A stretch of DNA of 54,606 bases from Caulobacter sp. (GCA_030678995.1 JAUXTQ010000025.1:1-54606), one strand, 5' to 3'. Positions 34,302 to 43,745 are shown, counted from the first letter of the stretch. A program made the numbers and translations. The notes: generated from the sequence alone by a model not told the origin.

Positions 34302-34772
34302 TCAGTAGGGCACGGCTGCGGGTTCGGGGGGCTTCTGGCTCTCGAGGATGTCGCCGACGGGATCGGCGGACGGCGCGGGTTTGGGCGCCGGCGGCGAGGC
34401 GGGGCGGGCCTTCGGCGCGGGGGACGGCGCCGGCGTCAGGACCGGTGGTGCGGCCTTCGGCGCGGGCGTCCTTGACCCGACCGGGGCTTCGAGGTCCTCG
34501 TCGTCGGCCTTGGCCGCTGGCGTCCTGGTCGCGGGTTCGGTGGTCATGGTCACGGTCGGCTGCGGCGCATCGGGGTCGAGGGGCACGGCGTCCCGGGCGC
34601 CGTCGGGGGTCGAGGGCGGCGGGGCGGCGGTCCGCTCGGCGCCGGTGTACCAGCCGGGCGGATTCTTGCGGATCTGGTCGCGGAATCCCAGAAACAGCCC
34701 CAGAGCCGCGCAGGCGGCCAGGAACAGGGCGACCCAGCGCAGGGCGGGGGGCGTGGCGGTCACGACGGTCAT
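34302..34772 (-). CDS. Proline-rich single-pass membrane protein
   Basis: About 156 residues. Residues 10-32 (PALRWVALFLAACAALGLFL) form one membrane segment, and the rest is a Pro/Ala-rich tail (PAPSPAPKARPASPPAPKPA) ending DILESQKPPEPAAVPY, probably periplasmic. I recognise no family. The ATG at 34772 puts the membrane segment near the N-terminus. Two bases separate it from the UbiH-type gene. It is divergent from the efflux operon. Confidence 0.6.
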   Translation of the reverse strand: MTVVTATPPALRWVALFLAACAALGLFLGFRDQIRKNPPGWYTGAERTAAPPPSTPDGARDAVPLDPDAPQPTVTMTTEPATRTPAAKADDEDLEAPVGSRTPAPKAAPPVLTPAPSPAPKARPASPPAPKPAPSADPVGDILESQKPPEPAAVPY

Positions 34773-34822
34773 TGACGCCAAGCTACAGCGACACGGGGCG
34801 TGGCGAAAGCGTCGCCTCGGGA

Positions 34823-34852
34823 TTGAATTGTGGACGCATGCGTCCATTTAAC
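34823..34852 (+). promoter_or_regulatory. Efflux operon promoter and TetR-type operator
   Basis: TTGAAT (34823-34828), 18 nt, TTTAAC (34847-34852). The spacer contains the perfect 16-bp palindrome TGGACGCATGCGTCCA (34831-34846), the size and placement expected for a TetR-family repressor. The operon's third gene encodes one, so autoregulation of the whole operon is the simplest reading. Confidence 0.75.
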
Positions 34853-34937
34853 CCTTGCCGACCCGACCCGGCAACGGTATCGCCTTGGGTCACAGGGACG
34901 GCCAGTTCGTCATCCTCACGCGCGTCCGGGGCAGGTG

Positions 34938-36044
34938 ATGCCGTCGATTCCCAAAAACAGGCTGGTTCCCTTGATCGTCGCCGGCATGGCCGGACTGGCG
35001 ATTCTCGTCGGTGGGGCCTTCTGGTGGACCGACAAGCAGAACTTCGAAAAGACCGACAACGCCTTCGTCCAGGCCGACACCGTGCAGGTCAGCCCCCAGG
35101 TGTCCGGCTATGTCGTCGAGGTGCTGGTCACCGATAACCAGCCCGTCGAGGCCGGCCAGGTGCTGGCCCGCATTGACCCGACCACCTTTCAGGCCCGCCT
35201 TGACCAGGCCGTAGCCAACGCCGCCGCCCTGGAGGCCGCTGTCATGGCGGTCGACGACAAGGCCGCTCTGGAACAGGCGATGATCGCCCAGCGCGCCGCC
35301 GGCCTGGCCAGCGCCCGCGCCGAGGACAGCCGCATGGATGCTGACCTGAAGCGCTATGGCGACCTGGCCGCCAAGGGCTGGGTCTCCGACCAGAAGCTGT
35401 CCAGCGTTCGCGCCGGCGCGGCCCAGTCCACCGCCTCGGTCGCCCAGGCCCAGGCGGCGCTGGAGGCTCAGCGCCGGTCCGCCGAGTCCCTCGGCTCGGC
35501 CAGGGCCCAGACCCTGGCCCAGGTGGCCGCCGCCCGCGCCGCCGTACAGCAGGCGCGGCTTGACCTTGAACGCACCGTGATCCGCGCCCCCGCCGCCGGC
35601 GTGATCGGCGCCCGTTCGGTCCGCCCGGGCCAGCTGGTCCAGCCCGGCGTGACGCTGATGAGCGTCGTGCCCCTGGGTCGGGCCTTCATCGTCGCCAACT
35701 TCAAGGAAACCCAGCTGGCCCGCCTGCGCATCGGCCAGCCGGTGGAAATCAGGGCCGACGCCTTCGGCGGCGCTTCGATCAAGGGGACGGTCGAGAGCTT
35801 CGCCCCGGCCACGGGCGCCGAGTTCGCCCTGATCCCGGTGGAGAACGCCGTGGGCAACTTCACCAAGATCGCCCAGCGGGTGCCCGTGCGCATCGCCGTC
35901 GACCGCCGCGAGACCCTCGCCGGCGCCCTGCGGCCCGGCCTGTCGGTCGAGGTCAAGGTCGACGTCCGCGGCCGGACCGGGATGAGCTTCGCCGAGGCGG
36001 GGCAGGCGCCGGCGCAGTACGCCCGCACCGGTCAGTCCCGCTAG
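34938..36044 (+). CDS. HlyD/EmrA-type membrane fusion protein
   Basis: Periplasmic adaptor of a multidrug efflux pump, 368 residues. The N-terminal membrane anchor (VPLIVAGMAGLAILVGGAFW) is followed by a lipoyl-like half (NAFVQADTVQVSPQVSGYV), an Ala/Gln-rich coiled-coil hairpin (about 105-225) and a second half with IRAPAAGVIGARSVRPGQLV. The ATG at 34938 (MPSIPKNR) fits the family; GGGGCAGG precedes it. First gene of a three-gene operon with the EmrB-type pump and a TetR regulator. Confidence 0.92.
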   Translation: MPSIPKNRLVPLIVAGMAGLAILVGGAFWWTDKQNFEKTDNAFVQADTVQVSPQVSGYVVEVLVTDNQPVEAGQVLARIDPTTFQARLDQAVANAAALEAAVMAVDDKAALEQAMIAQRAAGLASARAEDSRMDADLKRYGDLAAKGWVSDQKLSSVRAGAAQSTASVAQAQAALEAQRRSAESLGSARAQTLAQVAAARAAVQQARLDLERTVIRAPAAGVIGARSVRPGQLVQPGVTLMSVVPLGRAFIVANFKETQLARLRIGQPVEIRADAFGGASIKGTVESFAPATGAEFALIPVENAVGNFTKIAQRVPVRIAVDRRETLAGALRPGLSVEVKVDVRGRTGMSFAEAGQAPAQYARTGQSR

Positions 36045-36048
36045 ACCC

Positions 36049-37659
36049 GTGACCGCCGCGACCCTGACAGGTCCTGACGCCCCGCCCGCCGAGGCCGCGG
36101 CGCCCGCCGTCAACTGGCCGATGCTGTTCCTCGGCTTCGGCGGGATGGCGATCGGCCAGTTCATGGCCATCCTCGACATCCAGATCGTCGCCGCCTCCCT
36201 GCCGCAGATCCAGGCCGGGGTCGGGGCCAGCGCCGACCAGGTCAGCTGGATCCAGACCGCCTACCTGATCCCCGAAGTGGTGATGATCCCCCTGTCGGCC
36301 TACCTGGCGCGGCTGTGGGGCACCCAGCGGGTGTTCCTGGCCAGCTGCGGCGGCTTCGTGATCATGAGCGTGATGGCCGGCATGTCGACCAACATCGACA
36401 TGATGATCATTTTCCGCGCCATGCAGGGGTTCGTCGGCGGGGCCATGGTGCCGACCGTGTTCGCCACCGCCTTCAGCGCCTTTCCCCCGGAGCGGCGGGT
36501 CACCGCCAATGTGGTCACCGGGATGATCGTCACCCTGGCGCCGACCATCGGCCCGTCGCTGGGCGGCCACCTCACGGACTGGCTGAACTGGCGCTGGCTG
36601 TTCTTCATCAATGTCGTGCCGGGCCTGTTGAGCATGTTCCTGGTCGGCCGATGGGGCAATTTCGACAAGGGCGACCAGCGGCTGGCCCATAATTTCGACT
36701 GGTTCGGCCTGGCGATGATGGCCATCTTCCTGATCAGCATGCAGTACGTGGTCGAGGAGGGCGCCAAGGACAACTGGTTCGAGGACGACGCCATCCTGTG
36801 GCTGACGGTGCTCGCCCTGGTCACCGGCGCGGTCTTCCTCTGGCGACAGTTGTCCTACTTCCAGCCGATCATCCAGCTGCGGGCCTTCGCCGACCGCAAT
36901 TTCTCGCTTGGCATCCTGATGGCGGCCACATCGGGCCTGGCCCTGTACGGCGGCACCTTCCTGATGCCGCTCTACCTGGGCCGGGTGCGGGGATTCTCGG
37001 CTGCCGAGGTCGGCACCACCATGCTGGTGTCCGGCCTGGCGATGTTCATCACCGGCCCCCTGGCCGGCCGCTGGGTGCGGGCGGTCGACCCGCGCATTCC
37101 GATCTTCGTAGGCTACAGCATGGTGGCCTGGGGCATGTGGCTGGGCCACGCGGTCAATGGCGAGTGGGGTTTTGCCGAATTCGCCGCCGTCCAGGCCTTC
37201 CGCGGGGTCGGGGTGATGGTGGCGATGATCGCCTCCACCCAGCTGACCATGAGCACCCTGCCCATGCATCTGATCAAGGATGCGTCAGGCCTGCTCAATC
37301 TGGCCCGCAACACCGCCGGCGCGGTGGGCATGGCGATCATCGCCAGCAACCTGACCACCCAGGCCGCCGTGCACATGAACGACATCACCTCGCGGATGGA
37401 CCGCTCCAGCATCGAGGGACAGGCGATGATGTCGGGCCTGACCCATCGTTTCGCCCAGCTGGGCCTGGCCGATCCCGAGGGCGCCGCCTACAAGGCCATG
37501 CACTATATGATCGGCCAGAAGGCCCAGATCCTGGCCTTCGGTGACGCCTTCGCCTTCATGGCGGTCTGCGCCGCCCTGGCCGCCCTGCTGGCGCTGCTGG
37601 CCAAGCCGGGCAAGATCCATCCCGGCGGCCGCGCCTTCACGCCGGAGCCTGAACACTGA
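36049..37659 (+). CDS. EmrB/DHA2-type MFS multidrug transporter
   Basis: A 536-residue inner-membrane drug:H+ antiporter with 14 predicted membrane segments. FMAILDIQIVAASLPQI is the DHA2 family motif of helix 1, followed by SWIQTAYLIPEVVMIPL. It works with the preceding EmrA-type adaptor and an outer-membrane channel not in this window. It starts at GTG 36049, 4 bp after the adaptor stop, without a clear ribosome site, so translation is probably coupled. Its stop overlaps the TetR start (TGATG). Confidence 0.92.
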   Translation: MTAATLTGPDAPPAEAAAPAVNWPMLFLGFGGMAIGQFMAILDIQIVAASLPQIQAGVGASADQVSWIQTAYLIPEVVMIPLSAYLARLWGTQRVFLASCGGFVIMSVMAGMSTNIDMMIIFRAMQGFVGGAMVPTVFATAFSAFPPERRVTANVVTGMIVTLAPTIGPSLGGHLTDWLNWRWLFFINVVPGLLSMFLVGRWGNFDKGDQRLAHNFDWFGLAMMAIFLISMQYVVEEGAKDNWFEDDAILWLTVLALVTGAVFLWRQLSYFQPIIQLRAFADRNFSLGILMAATSGLALYGGTFLMPLYLGRVRGFSAAEVGTTMLVSGLAMFITGPLAGRWVRAVDPRIPIFVGYSMVAWGMWLGHAVNGEWGFAEFAAVQAFRGVGVMVAMIASTQLTMSTLPMHLIKDASGLLNLARNTAGAVGMAIIASNLTTQAAVHMNDITSRMDRSSIEGQAMMSGLTHRFAQLGLADPEGAAYKAMHYMIGQKAQILAFGDAFAFMAVCAALAALLALLAKPGKIHPGGRAFTPEPEH

Positions 37660-38264
37660 TGCCCCGTCTCGTCGGACAGATCGACACCGCCAAGAGCGAG
37701 GCCATCCTCGACGCCGCGTCCGCGGTGCTGGGCGAGCGCGGCCTGTCGGCTTCGATGGAAGCGATCGCCCGCCGCGCCGGGGTCTCGAAACAGACGGTAT
37801 ACAACCACTACGGCTCCAAGACCGAGCTGGTCCGGGCCCTCGTCGAGCGGCGGGTGGAGACCATCACCGCCCCCCTGCGCGCGCCGGGCGCGGTGGACCG
37901 GCCCGAGGAGACCCTGAAGGCTTACGCGCGAACCGTGCTGACGGTGGTGACCAACCGCAATTATGGCCTGATGCGCGTCACGATTCAGAGCGCCGGCGAG
38001 ATGCCCGACCTGGCCCGCGAGGTGTTCGAAACCGGCCCCAAGGCCAGCCGTCGCCAGCTTGCCGCGTTCCTGGAAGCCGAAACCCGCGCCGGCCGGATGA
38101 ACGTGCCCGATCCCTCGCAGGCCGCTGAACTCTACAGCGGCATGGTGCTCGGCCATCGCCAGACCAAGGCCCTGCTCAATCTGGCCACCGACCTGGAGCC
38201 CGACGAGATCGAAGCCCTGGCCGCCGAATGCGCCAACCGCTTCATGCGGGCCTACGCGCCGTAA
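37659..38264 (+). CDS. TetR family repressor of the efflux operon
   Basis: A 201-residue regulator. Residues about 10-58 form the TetR helix-turn-helix (SMEAIARRAGVSKQTVYNHYGSK); the C-terminal ligand domain resembles TetR_C type 7/AefR members. Its start overlaps the pump gene stop by one base. The 16-bp palindrome at 34831 in the operon promoter is the likely target. It is convergent with fabI, only 7 bp away. Confidence 0.92.
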   Translation: MPRLVGQIDTAKSEAILDAASAVLGERGLSASMEAIARRAGVSKQTVYNHYGSKTELVRALVERRVETITAPLRAPGAVDRPEETLKAYARTVLTVVTNRNYGLMRVTIQSAGEMPDLAREVFETGPKASRRQLAAFLEAETRAGRMNVPDPSQAAELYSGMVLGHRQTKALLNLATDLEPDEIEALAAECANRFMRAYAP

Positions 38265-38271
38265 GGGCCGT

Positions 38272-39090
38272 TCAGCCCTCGGCGGCTTCCCCGTCCGGCA
38301 GGCCGATCATGTGGAAGCCGGCATCGACGTGGACCACCTCGCCGGTGGTCGAGCGGCCCAGCTCCGACAGCAGCCACAGCGCCGCGCCGGCGACCCCTTC
38401 CATCGAGGTGTCCTCCTTCAGGGCGCTGAAGGCCCGGCCCTGGCTGATCATGCCGCGGCCGCCGGAGATGCCGGCCAGCGACAGGGTGCGCATGGCCCCG
38501 GCCGAGATGGCGTTGACCCGGATGCCCTTGGGCCCGAGGTCGCGGGCGATGTAGCGGGTGGCCGCCTCCAGCGCCGCCTTGGCCACGCCCATGGTGTTGT
38601 AGTTGGGAATGACCCGCTCGGCGCCGAGGTACGTCATGGTCACCATCGACCCGCCGCCCGGCATCATCGCCGAGACGCGCTTGGCCGTATCGACGAAGCT
38701 GAAGGCGGAGATGTTCATCGCCCGCAGGAAGCCCTCGCGGGTGGTGTTCTCGACGAAGGAGCCCTTGAGCTCATCCTTGTTGGCGAAGGCGATCGAATGC
38801 AGGAAGGCGTCGAGCGTGCCCATCTCGGCGGCCAGCTGGGCGAAGGCGGCGTCCATCGAGGCGTCGTCGGTGACCTCCATCGGCACGAAACACTTGACCC
38901 CGATGCTCTCGCCCAGCGGCCGGACGCGCTTTTCCATGTCGGGCATGTAGGCGAAGGCCAGCTCCGCGCCCTGGGCGGCCAGCTGCGAGGCGATGCCCCA
39001 GGCGATGGAGTTGTGGTTCGCCACCCCGGTGATCAGGGCCCTCTTGCCCTTCATCAGGTCGCCCTTGGGGAAGCTGTAGTCGTCGGCCAT
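38272..39090 (-). CDS. fabI: Enoyl-ACP reductase (NADH)
   Basis: Final reduction step of fatty acid elongation, 272 residues. KRALITGVANHNSIAWGIA is the FabI-specific cofactor loop, SIAFANKDELKGSF a family block, and YLGAERVIPNYNTMGVAKAAL carries the Tyr-x6-Lys catalytic pair. It is the last gene of the fabA-fabB-fabI cluster, 37 bp after fabB. FabI is the target of triclosan-type inhibitors in other bacteria. Confidence 0.95.
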   Translation of the reverse strand: MADDYSFPKGDLMKGKRALITGVANHNSIAWGIASQLAAQGAELAFAYMPDMEKRVRPLGESIGVKCFVPMEVTDDASMDAAFAQLAAEMGTLDAFLHSIAFANKDELKGSFVENTTREGFLRAMNISAFSFVDTAKRVSAMMPGGGSMVTMTYLGAERVIPNYNTMGVAKAALEAATRYIARDLGPKGIRVNAISAGAMRTLSLAGISGGRGMISQGRAFSALKEDTSMEGVAGAALWLLSELGRSTTGEVVHVDAGFHMIGLPDGEAAEG

Positions 39091-39127
39091 GGGTGGTTCC
39101 GTCTCTGTGGAGGGTCGGCGACGGGCC

Positions 39128-40339
39128 TTACGCCCGCGCCATGATCAGGCAGCCGTTGGTGCCGCCGAAGCCGAAGCTGTTGGACATCACCGTCTCGACC
39201 TGTCGGTCCTCCCGCTTGCGCAGGATCGGCATGTCCTCGAAGGCAGGGTCGAGGGTCTCGATATTGGCGCTCTCGGCGAGGAAGCCGTTATTGAGCATCA
39301 GCAGGCTGTAGATCGCCTCCTGCGCCCCGGCGGCGCCCAGGCTGTGACCGGTCAGGGACTTGGTCGAGGAGATGGCCGGGGCGGTCTTGCCGAACACCTG
39401 GCGCACCGCCTCCATCTCCTTGAGGTCGCCCACCGGGGTCGAGGTGCCGTGCGGGTTGAGGTAGTCGATGGTCCGGCCGCCGGCGCCGGCCAGGGCCAGG
39501 TTCATGCAGCGGGCCGCGCCCTCGCCGGACGGGGCGACCATGTCGTAGCCGTCCGAATTGGCCGCGTAGCCGACGATTTCGCCGTAGATTTTCGCGCCTC
39601 GGGCCTTTGCCCGTTCGAGCTCTTCCAGCACAACGATGCCGGCGCCGCCGGCGATGACGAAGCCGTCGCGGTTGAGGTCATAGGCGCGGCTGGCCACGGC
39701 CGGCCGGTCGTTGAAGTTGCTGCTCATGGCGCCCATGGCGTCGAACATGTTGGACAGCGACCAGTCGAGTTCCTCCGCGCCGCCGGCGAACACCACGTCC
39801 TGTTTGCCCATCAGGATCTGCTCGTAGGCCGTGCCGATACAGTGAGTGGAGGTGGCGCAAGCCGAACTGATCGAGAAGTTCAGGCCGCGAATCTTGAACC
39901 AGGTCGCCAGGGTCGCCGAGGCGCCCGAGCTCATCGCCTTGGGCACGGCGAACGGGCCTATGCGCTTGGGCCCCTTCTCGCGGGTGGTCTCGGCGGCCTG
40001 GATGATGGCCTTCGTCGAGGGGCCGCCCGAGCCGACAATCAGGCCGGTGTGGTCATTGGAAACCTCGTTTTCCTCCAGCCCGGAATCGGCGATCGCCTGT
40101 TCCATGGCTACATGGGCCCAGCCGGTGCCCTCGGCGAGGAAGCGGGCGGCCCGCCGATCGACGATGGATTCCCAGTCGCAGTCGGGCGCGGCCTCGACCT
40201 GCGAGCGGAAGCCCAGGTCGGCGTACGACTGGGCGAACTTCACGCCTGACTTCGCCTCGCGCAGGGAGGCGACCACCTCGTTGGCGTTGGCGCCGATCGA
40301 GGACACAATTCCGATACCGGTGACGGCAACTCGCCGCAT
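39128..40339 (-). CDS. fabB: 3-oxoacyl-ACP synthase I
   Basis: Condensing enzyme for unsaturated fatty acid synthesis, 403 residues. Cys-His-His catalytic set: [12 protein letters not shown] (nucleophile Cys), [11 protein letters not shown] (His) and [13 protein letters not shown] (His) with the preceding Lys. The ATG at 40339 has AAGGAG upstream. An open frame continues upstream but lacks family sequence. It follows fabA by 67 bp, the classical fabA-fabB pairing for the anaerobic unsaturated route. Confidence 0.95.
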   Translation of the reverse strand: MRRVAVTGIGIVSSIGANANEVVASLREAKSGVKFAQSYADLGFRSQVEAAPDCDWESIVDRRAARFLAEGTGWAHVAMEQAIADSGLEENEVSNDHTGLIVGSGGPSTKAIIQAAETTREKGPKRIGPFAVPKAMSSGASATLATWFKIRGLNFSISSACATSTHCIGTAYEQILMGKQDVVFAGGAEELDWSLSNMFDAMGAMSSNFNDRPAVASRAYDLNRDGFVIAGGAGIVVLEELERAKARGAKIYGEIVGYAANSDGYDMVAPSGEGAARCMNLALAGAGGRTIDYLNPHGTSTPVGDLKEMEAVRQVFGKTAPAISSTKSLTGHSLGAAGAQEAIYSLLMLNNGFLAESANIETLDPAFEDMPILRKREDRQVETVMSNSFGFGGTNGCLIMARA

Positions 40340-40406
40340 AGCAACTCCTTCCTTCCCCAACCCGCCCCGTTTGGGTGGGTCCATACAGGTCCGGTTCTCC
40401 GCCCGG

Positions 40407-40931
40407 CTATTTCGCGTAGAGACCGACGCGAAGATCTTTCGCCTCATAGATAGGCTTGCCGTCGGCTTCGAGCACCCCGTCGCCTATGCCCATAACGAGC
40501 CGGCGATTGATCACCCGCTTGAGCTCGACGCGGTAGACGACCTTTTTCACATTCGGCGTCACTTCGCCGCCGAACTTGACCTCGCCCACGCCCAGGGCGC
40601 GGCCGCGGCCGGGTCCGCCGATCCAGCCCAGGTAGAAGCCGACCAGTTGCCACATGGCGTCCAGGCCGAGACAGCCGGGCATCACCGGGTCGTTGTTGAA
40701 GTGACAGGCAAAGAACCAGAGGTCCGGATGGATATCCAGCTCGGCTTCCACCATGCCCTTGCCGTGAGCGCCGCCGTCGTTGGTGATCTTCGTGATGCGG
40801 TCAAACATCAGCATCGGCGGCATGGGCAGCTGCGCATTGCCCGGACCGAAGGACTCGTCGCGGCCGCAGGCGATCAGATCGTCATAGCTGTAGCTGGACT
40901 GCGCCATCGGGGGCGGAGGCGTCGTGGTCAT
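40407..40931 (-). CDS. fabA: 3-hydroxydecanoyl-ACP dehydratase/isomerase
   Basis: Introduces and isomerises the double bond at the C10 stage of fatty acid synthesis, 174 residues, normal length. [20 protein letters not shown] contains the catalytic His and the helix with its Asp. MLMFDRI and [11 protein letters not shown] are further family blocks. The ATG at 40931 fits; an internal ATG at codon 9 is also possible. Start of the fabA-fabB-fabI cluster. Confidence 0.96.
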   Translation of the reverse strand: MTTTPPPPMAQSSYSYDDLIACGRDESFGPGNAQLPMPPMLMFDRITKITNDGGAHGKGMVEAELDIHPDLWFFACHFNNDPVMPGCLGLDAMWQLVGFYLGWIGGPGRGRALGVGEVKFGGEVTPNVKKVVYRVELKRVINRRLVMGIGDGVLEADGKPIYEAKDLRVGLYAK

Positions 40932-40999
40932 GCGTCACCGGTAAATCGCCGCGCCGGGCGGCTGGATTGGCGTGGGGTTACCACGAGGGCGCCAGCGTC

Positions 41000-41515
41000 T
41001 CAATCTTCGCGCGGGCGACAGGGCGTCGGGCCGCCCGCCCCCCAGACCTCGCCCGCCCGAACCCAGCCGGCCTTGCCGGAGGCCTTGATCCGCCGCCAGT
41101 CGCCCTCGCTCTTCTCCAGAGTCGCCACCGAGCTTGGGGCCAGCCAGGCGACGACCCGGGCGTCGTCCTTCGGCGCGGCATGCATGGCCGCCAGGCCGGG
41201 CTTGACCCGCATCACCGTCAGCCGCCCGTCCAGCCCGCGCTTGTGCGCCCAGGCCGCCGCGCCGTCCGGGCCGCGCACCCTGCGCCAGTCGCTGGTCTCG
41301 GCGACCACTTCCAGCGGCATGCCCTTCGAGCGCCAGACCCACAGGATGCGGTGATCCTCGCCCGGCCCCTTGCGGGCGTAGACCTCGCCGAACTTCAGCG
41401 ACACGAACCGTGGCACCGGCAGGGTCGAGGGGGTGTCGCAGACCTTCGCGCCGCGTCCGTCGCAGCCCGCCAGGGTCAGGGCGACCGCCAGGGTGAGCGC
41501 CAACTTAACCGGCAA
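41000..41515 (-). CDS. SH3-domain lipoprotein
   Basis: About 171 residues with a lipoprotein signal (LALTLAVALTLAGC, Cys near residue 17). Two bacterial SH3-like repeats follow (RFVSLKFGEVYARKGPGEDHRILWVW with EVVAETSDWRRVRG, and GLAAMHAAPKDDARVVAWL with TLEKSEGDWRRIKASGKAGWV). Such proteins usually bind peptidoglycan or envelope partners. No ATG or GTG lies just before the signal; I chose the TTG at 41515. A second TTG at 41503 is possible, and longer ORFs from an upstream ATG would bury the signal peptide. Confidence 0.75.
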   Translation of the reverse strand: MPVKLALTLAVALTLAGCDGRGAKVCDTPSTLPVPRFVSLKFGEVYARKGPGEDHRILWVWRSKGMPLEVVAETSDWRRVRGPDGAAAWAHKRGLDGRLTVMRVKPGLAAMHAAPKDDARVVAWLAPSSVATLEKSEGDWRRIKASGKAGWVRAGEVWGAGGPTPCRPRED

Positions 41516-41624
41516 TCGCGATTCTGAAGGCCTCGCGGCGTCCAGCTTCCCTTGGCCCCCCGCCGGGCCTTTGCTAAGGGTGCGGTGACCCCCCGCGGGG
41601 CCAACGCCGTAATCGAAAGCGTCC

Positions 41625-42611
41625 ATGGCCGCCAAGAAGCCGAAAGTCGTCGTCACACGCAAGCTGCCCGATCCGGTGGAGACCCGGATGCGGGAGCTGT
41701 TCGACACCGAACTCAACGTCGACGACCACCCCATGTCGCCCGACGAACTGGTCGAGGCCATGAGCCGCGCCGACGTTCTGGTGCCGACCATCACCGACCG
41801 CCTCGACTCGCGCCTGCTGTCGCGGGCCGGTGACCGGCTGAAGCTGATCGCCAATTTCGGGGCCGGGGTGGACAACATCGACGTGACCACCGCCAACCAG
41901 CGCGGGATCATCGTCACCAACACCCCCGGCGTCCTGACCGAGGACACCGCCGACCTGACCATGAGTCTGATCATGGCCTCGACCCGCCGGATCGTCGAAG
42001 GCGCCAACGTGGTGCAGTCCGGCGGCTTCCAGGGCTGGTCGCCGACCTGGATGCTCGGCCGCCGCCTGTGGGGCAAGCGGCTGGGGATCATCGGCATGGG
42101 CCGCATCGGCCAGGCCCTGGCCCGGCGCGGCAAGGCCTTCGGCCTGTCGATCCACTATCATAACCGCAAGCCCGTCAGCCCGCGCGTGGCCGAGGAGCTG
42201 GAGGCGACCTACTGGGAGAGCCTGGACCAGATGCTGGCGCGGATGGACATCGTGTCCATCAACTGCCCACACACCCCGGCCACCTACCACCTGCTGTCGG
42301 CCCGGCGGCTGAAGCTGCTGCAGCCCACCGCGGTGATCGTCAACACCGCCCGCGGCGAGGTGATCGACGAGGGCGCCCTGGCCAACATGCTGGCCCGCGG
42401 CGAGATCGCCGGGGCCGGCCTGGACGTCTACGAGCACGAGCCGGCGATCAATCCCAAGCTGCTCAAGCTGCCCAACGTGGTCCTGCTGCCGCACATGGGC
42501 TCGGCCACCGTCGAGGGCCGCATCGACATGGGCGAGAAGGTCATCGTCAACATCAAGACCTTCATGGACGGGCATAGACCGCCCGACCGGGTCATTCCGG
42601 CGATGCTGTAA
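41625..42611 (+). CDS. D-2-hydroxyacid dehydrogenase (glyoxylate/hydroxypyruvate reductase type)
   Basis: A 328-residue NAD(P)-dependent dehydrogenase. LGIIGMGRIGQALARRG is the dinucleotide motif, VNTARGEVIDEGAL holds the catalytic Arg, DVYEHEPAINP the Glu, and LPHMGSATVEGR the His. The N-terminal PKVVVTRKLPDPVETRM fits the GyaR/GhrB-like glyoxylate reductase branch, so D-glycerate or glycolate metabolism is likely; the exact substrate is inferred. Divergent from the SH3 lipoprotein. Its stop is followed at once by paired palindromes. Confidence 0.9.
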   Translation: MAAKKPKVVVTRKLPDPVETRMRELFDTELNVDDHPMSPDELVEAMSRADVLVPTITDRLDSRLLSRAGDRLKLIANFGAGVDNIDVTTANQRGIIVTNTPGVLTEDTADLTMSLIMASTRRIVEGANVVQSGGFQGWSPTWMLGRRLWGKRLGIIGMGRIGQALARRGKAFGLSIHYHNRKPVSPRVAEELEATYWESLDQMLARMDIVSINCPHTPATYHLLSARRLKLLQPTAVIVNTARGEVIDEGALANMLARGEIAGAGLDVYEHEPAINPKLLKLPNVVLLPHMGSATVEGRIDMGEKVIVNIKTFMDGHRPPDRVIPAML

Positions 42612-42612
42612 G

Positions 42613-42682
42613 GGGGACATGTTCCGGCGCAGCCGGTACGTGTCCCCGTTTCGCAAGGGACAGACACCTTGGTGTCTGTCCC
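42613..42682. repeat. Paired GGGACA/TGTCCC palindromes, convergent junction 3
   Basis: Unit 1 (42613-42647) has the ends GGGGACATG and CGTGTCCCC and a middle TTCCGGC-GCA-GCCGGTA. Unit 2 (42657-42682) is a perfect hairpin: GGGACAGACACC-TT-GGTGTCTGTCCC. The pair begins 2 bp after the stop of the dehydrogenase gene and ends 8 bp before the stop of the convergent hydrolase. Confidence 0.9.
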
Positions 42683-42689
42683 TGAACGT

Positions 42690-43679
42690 TCAGGGCCTGG
42701 CCACAAACACCTTCGTCCTCAGCCACCCATCCAGATCGGCCGCCGACCGGTCGGCGATCTGTTCCATCGGGACGTGGCCGACCTTCGGATAGATGATCAC
42801 TGTCGCGCCGGGGATGGCGTCGCCGAAGCGGCGGCCGTGGTCGACCGGGATCAGTTTGTCGGTGTCGCCGTGGATCACCAGGGTCGGGGTCTGGATCGCC
42901 GACAGCTTCACCTTTGACGCCGCGTCGGCCGGGTCGTAGCCGCTCATCAGGCCCAGGATGATGTCCCGATGCCCCGGCGCGCGGGACATCTGGACATAGC
43001 GGGCGACCATCGCCTCGTCGACCATCTCCGGGGTAGGCGCGAAGGCGTCGCGCAGGCCGGCGCGGGTCAGGGCGCTGCCGTCCAGGTCCTTGAGCAGGAA
43101 GCGGCCGACCGGGTTGGCCAGCACCTTGAAGATCAGCGGCCCGTCGCCGTCGTCCTCGGCCTCTTCGCGCCAGCCGCCGGAATTGACCAGCACCAGCCCC
43201 TCGAGCCGTTCCGGGTGGGCCAGGGCGTAGCTCCAGGCCACGCCGCCGCCCATGGAATTGCCGGCCAGCACGAATTTCTCGACGCCCAGCTTGCGGGTCA
43301 CCTGGTCGACGATGTCGACAAAGCCGGACCGGGGAATGGTGTAACCCTCCGGCGCGCTGGTCAGGCCAAAGCCCGGCAGGTCCAGGGTGATGATGCGGTA
43401 GCGCGAGCCCAGCCGCTGGACCCACGGCTCCCAGGTGTGCAGCGAGGCGCCGAAGCCGTGAACCATGACGATCACCGGTCCGTCGCGCCTGCCCTGGTCG
43501 CGGTAGTGGACCGTCACCCCGCCGGGCAGCTCCATGTAGCGGGAGGCGGCGTTGGCGTACTGAGCCTTGAGCGTCGGCCAGGGGACGTCCGGGCGGCGCA
43601 GGGCCAACCAGCCGGCGGTCAGCACCACGGCGATCACCGCCAGGGTCCCGATGAGGATCTTGCCGAGCGTCTTCATCAT
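42690..43679 (-). CDS. Alpha/beta hydrolase with N-terminal membrane anchor
   Basis: A 329-residue protein with a hydrophobic N-terminus (KILIGTLAVIAVVLTAGWLAL), either an anchor or an uncleaved signal. MVHGFGASLHTW is the HG oxyanion motif, GNSMGGGVAW the nucleophile elbow, IHGDTDKLIP the acid and KVGHVPME the His. Substrate unknown. Tandem ATGs at 43679 and 43676 make the start uncertain by one residue. It converges on the hydroxyacid dehydrogenase across paired palindromes. Confidence 0.88.
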   Translation of the reverse strand: MMKTLGKILIGTLAVIAVVLTAGWLALRRPDVPWPTLKAQYANAASRYMELPGGVTVHYRDQGRRDGPVIVMVHGFGASLHTWEPWVQRLGSRYRIITLDLPGFGLTSAPEGYTIPRSGFVDIVDQVTRKLGVEKFVLAGNSMGGGVAWSYALAHPERLEGLVLVNSGGWREEAEDDGDGPLIFKVLANPVGRFLLKDLDGSALTRAGLRDAFAPTPEMVDEAMVARYVQMSRAPGHRDIILGLMSGYDPADAASKVKLSAIQTPTLVIHGDTDKLIPVDHGRRFGDAIPGATVIIYPKVGHVPMEQIADRSAADLDGWLRTKVFVARP

Positions 43680-43745
43680 TCGTCCCGCCCCGTTCCGGCT
43701 CTTGCTGACCGGCGGCCGGATTGACGCCCGCGCGCGGCGGGTTCG

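Noticed and set aside
41000..42133. A 377-codon version of the SH3 lipoprotein reaching across the divergent dehydrogenase
   Set aside because: It would place the lipoprotein signal in the middle of the protein and overlap a conserved gene; the TTG at 41515 restores a normal signal.
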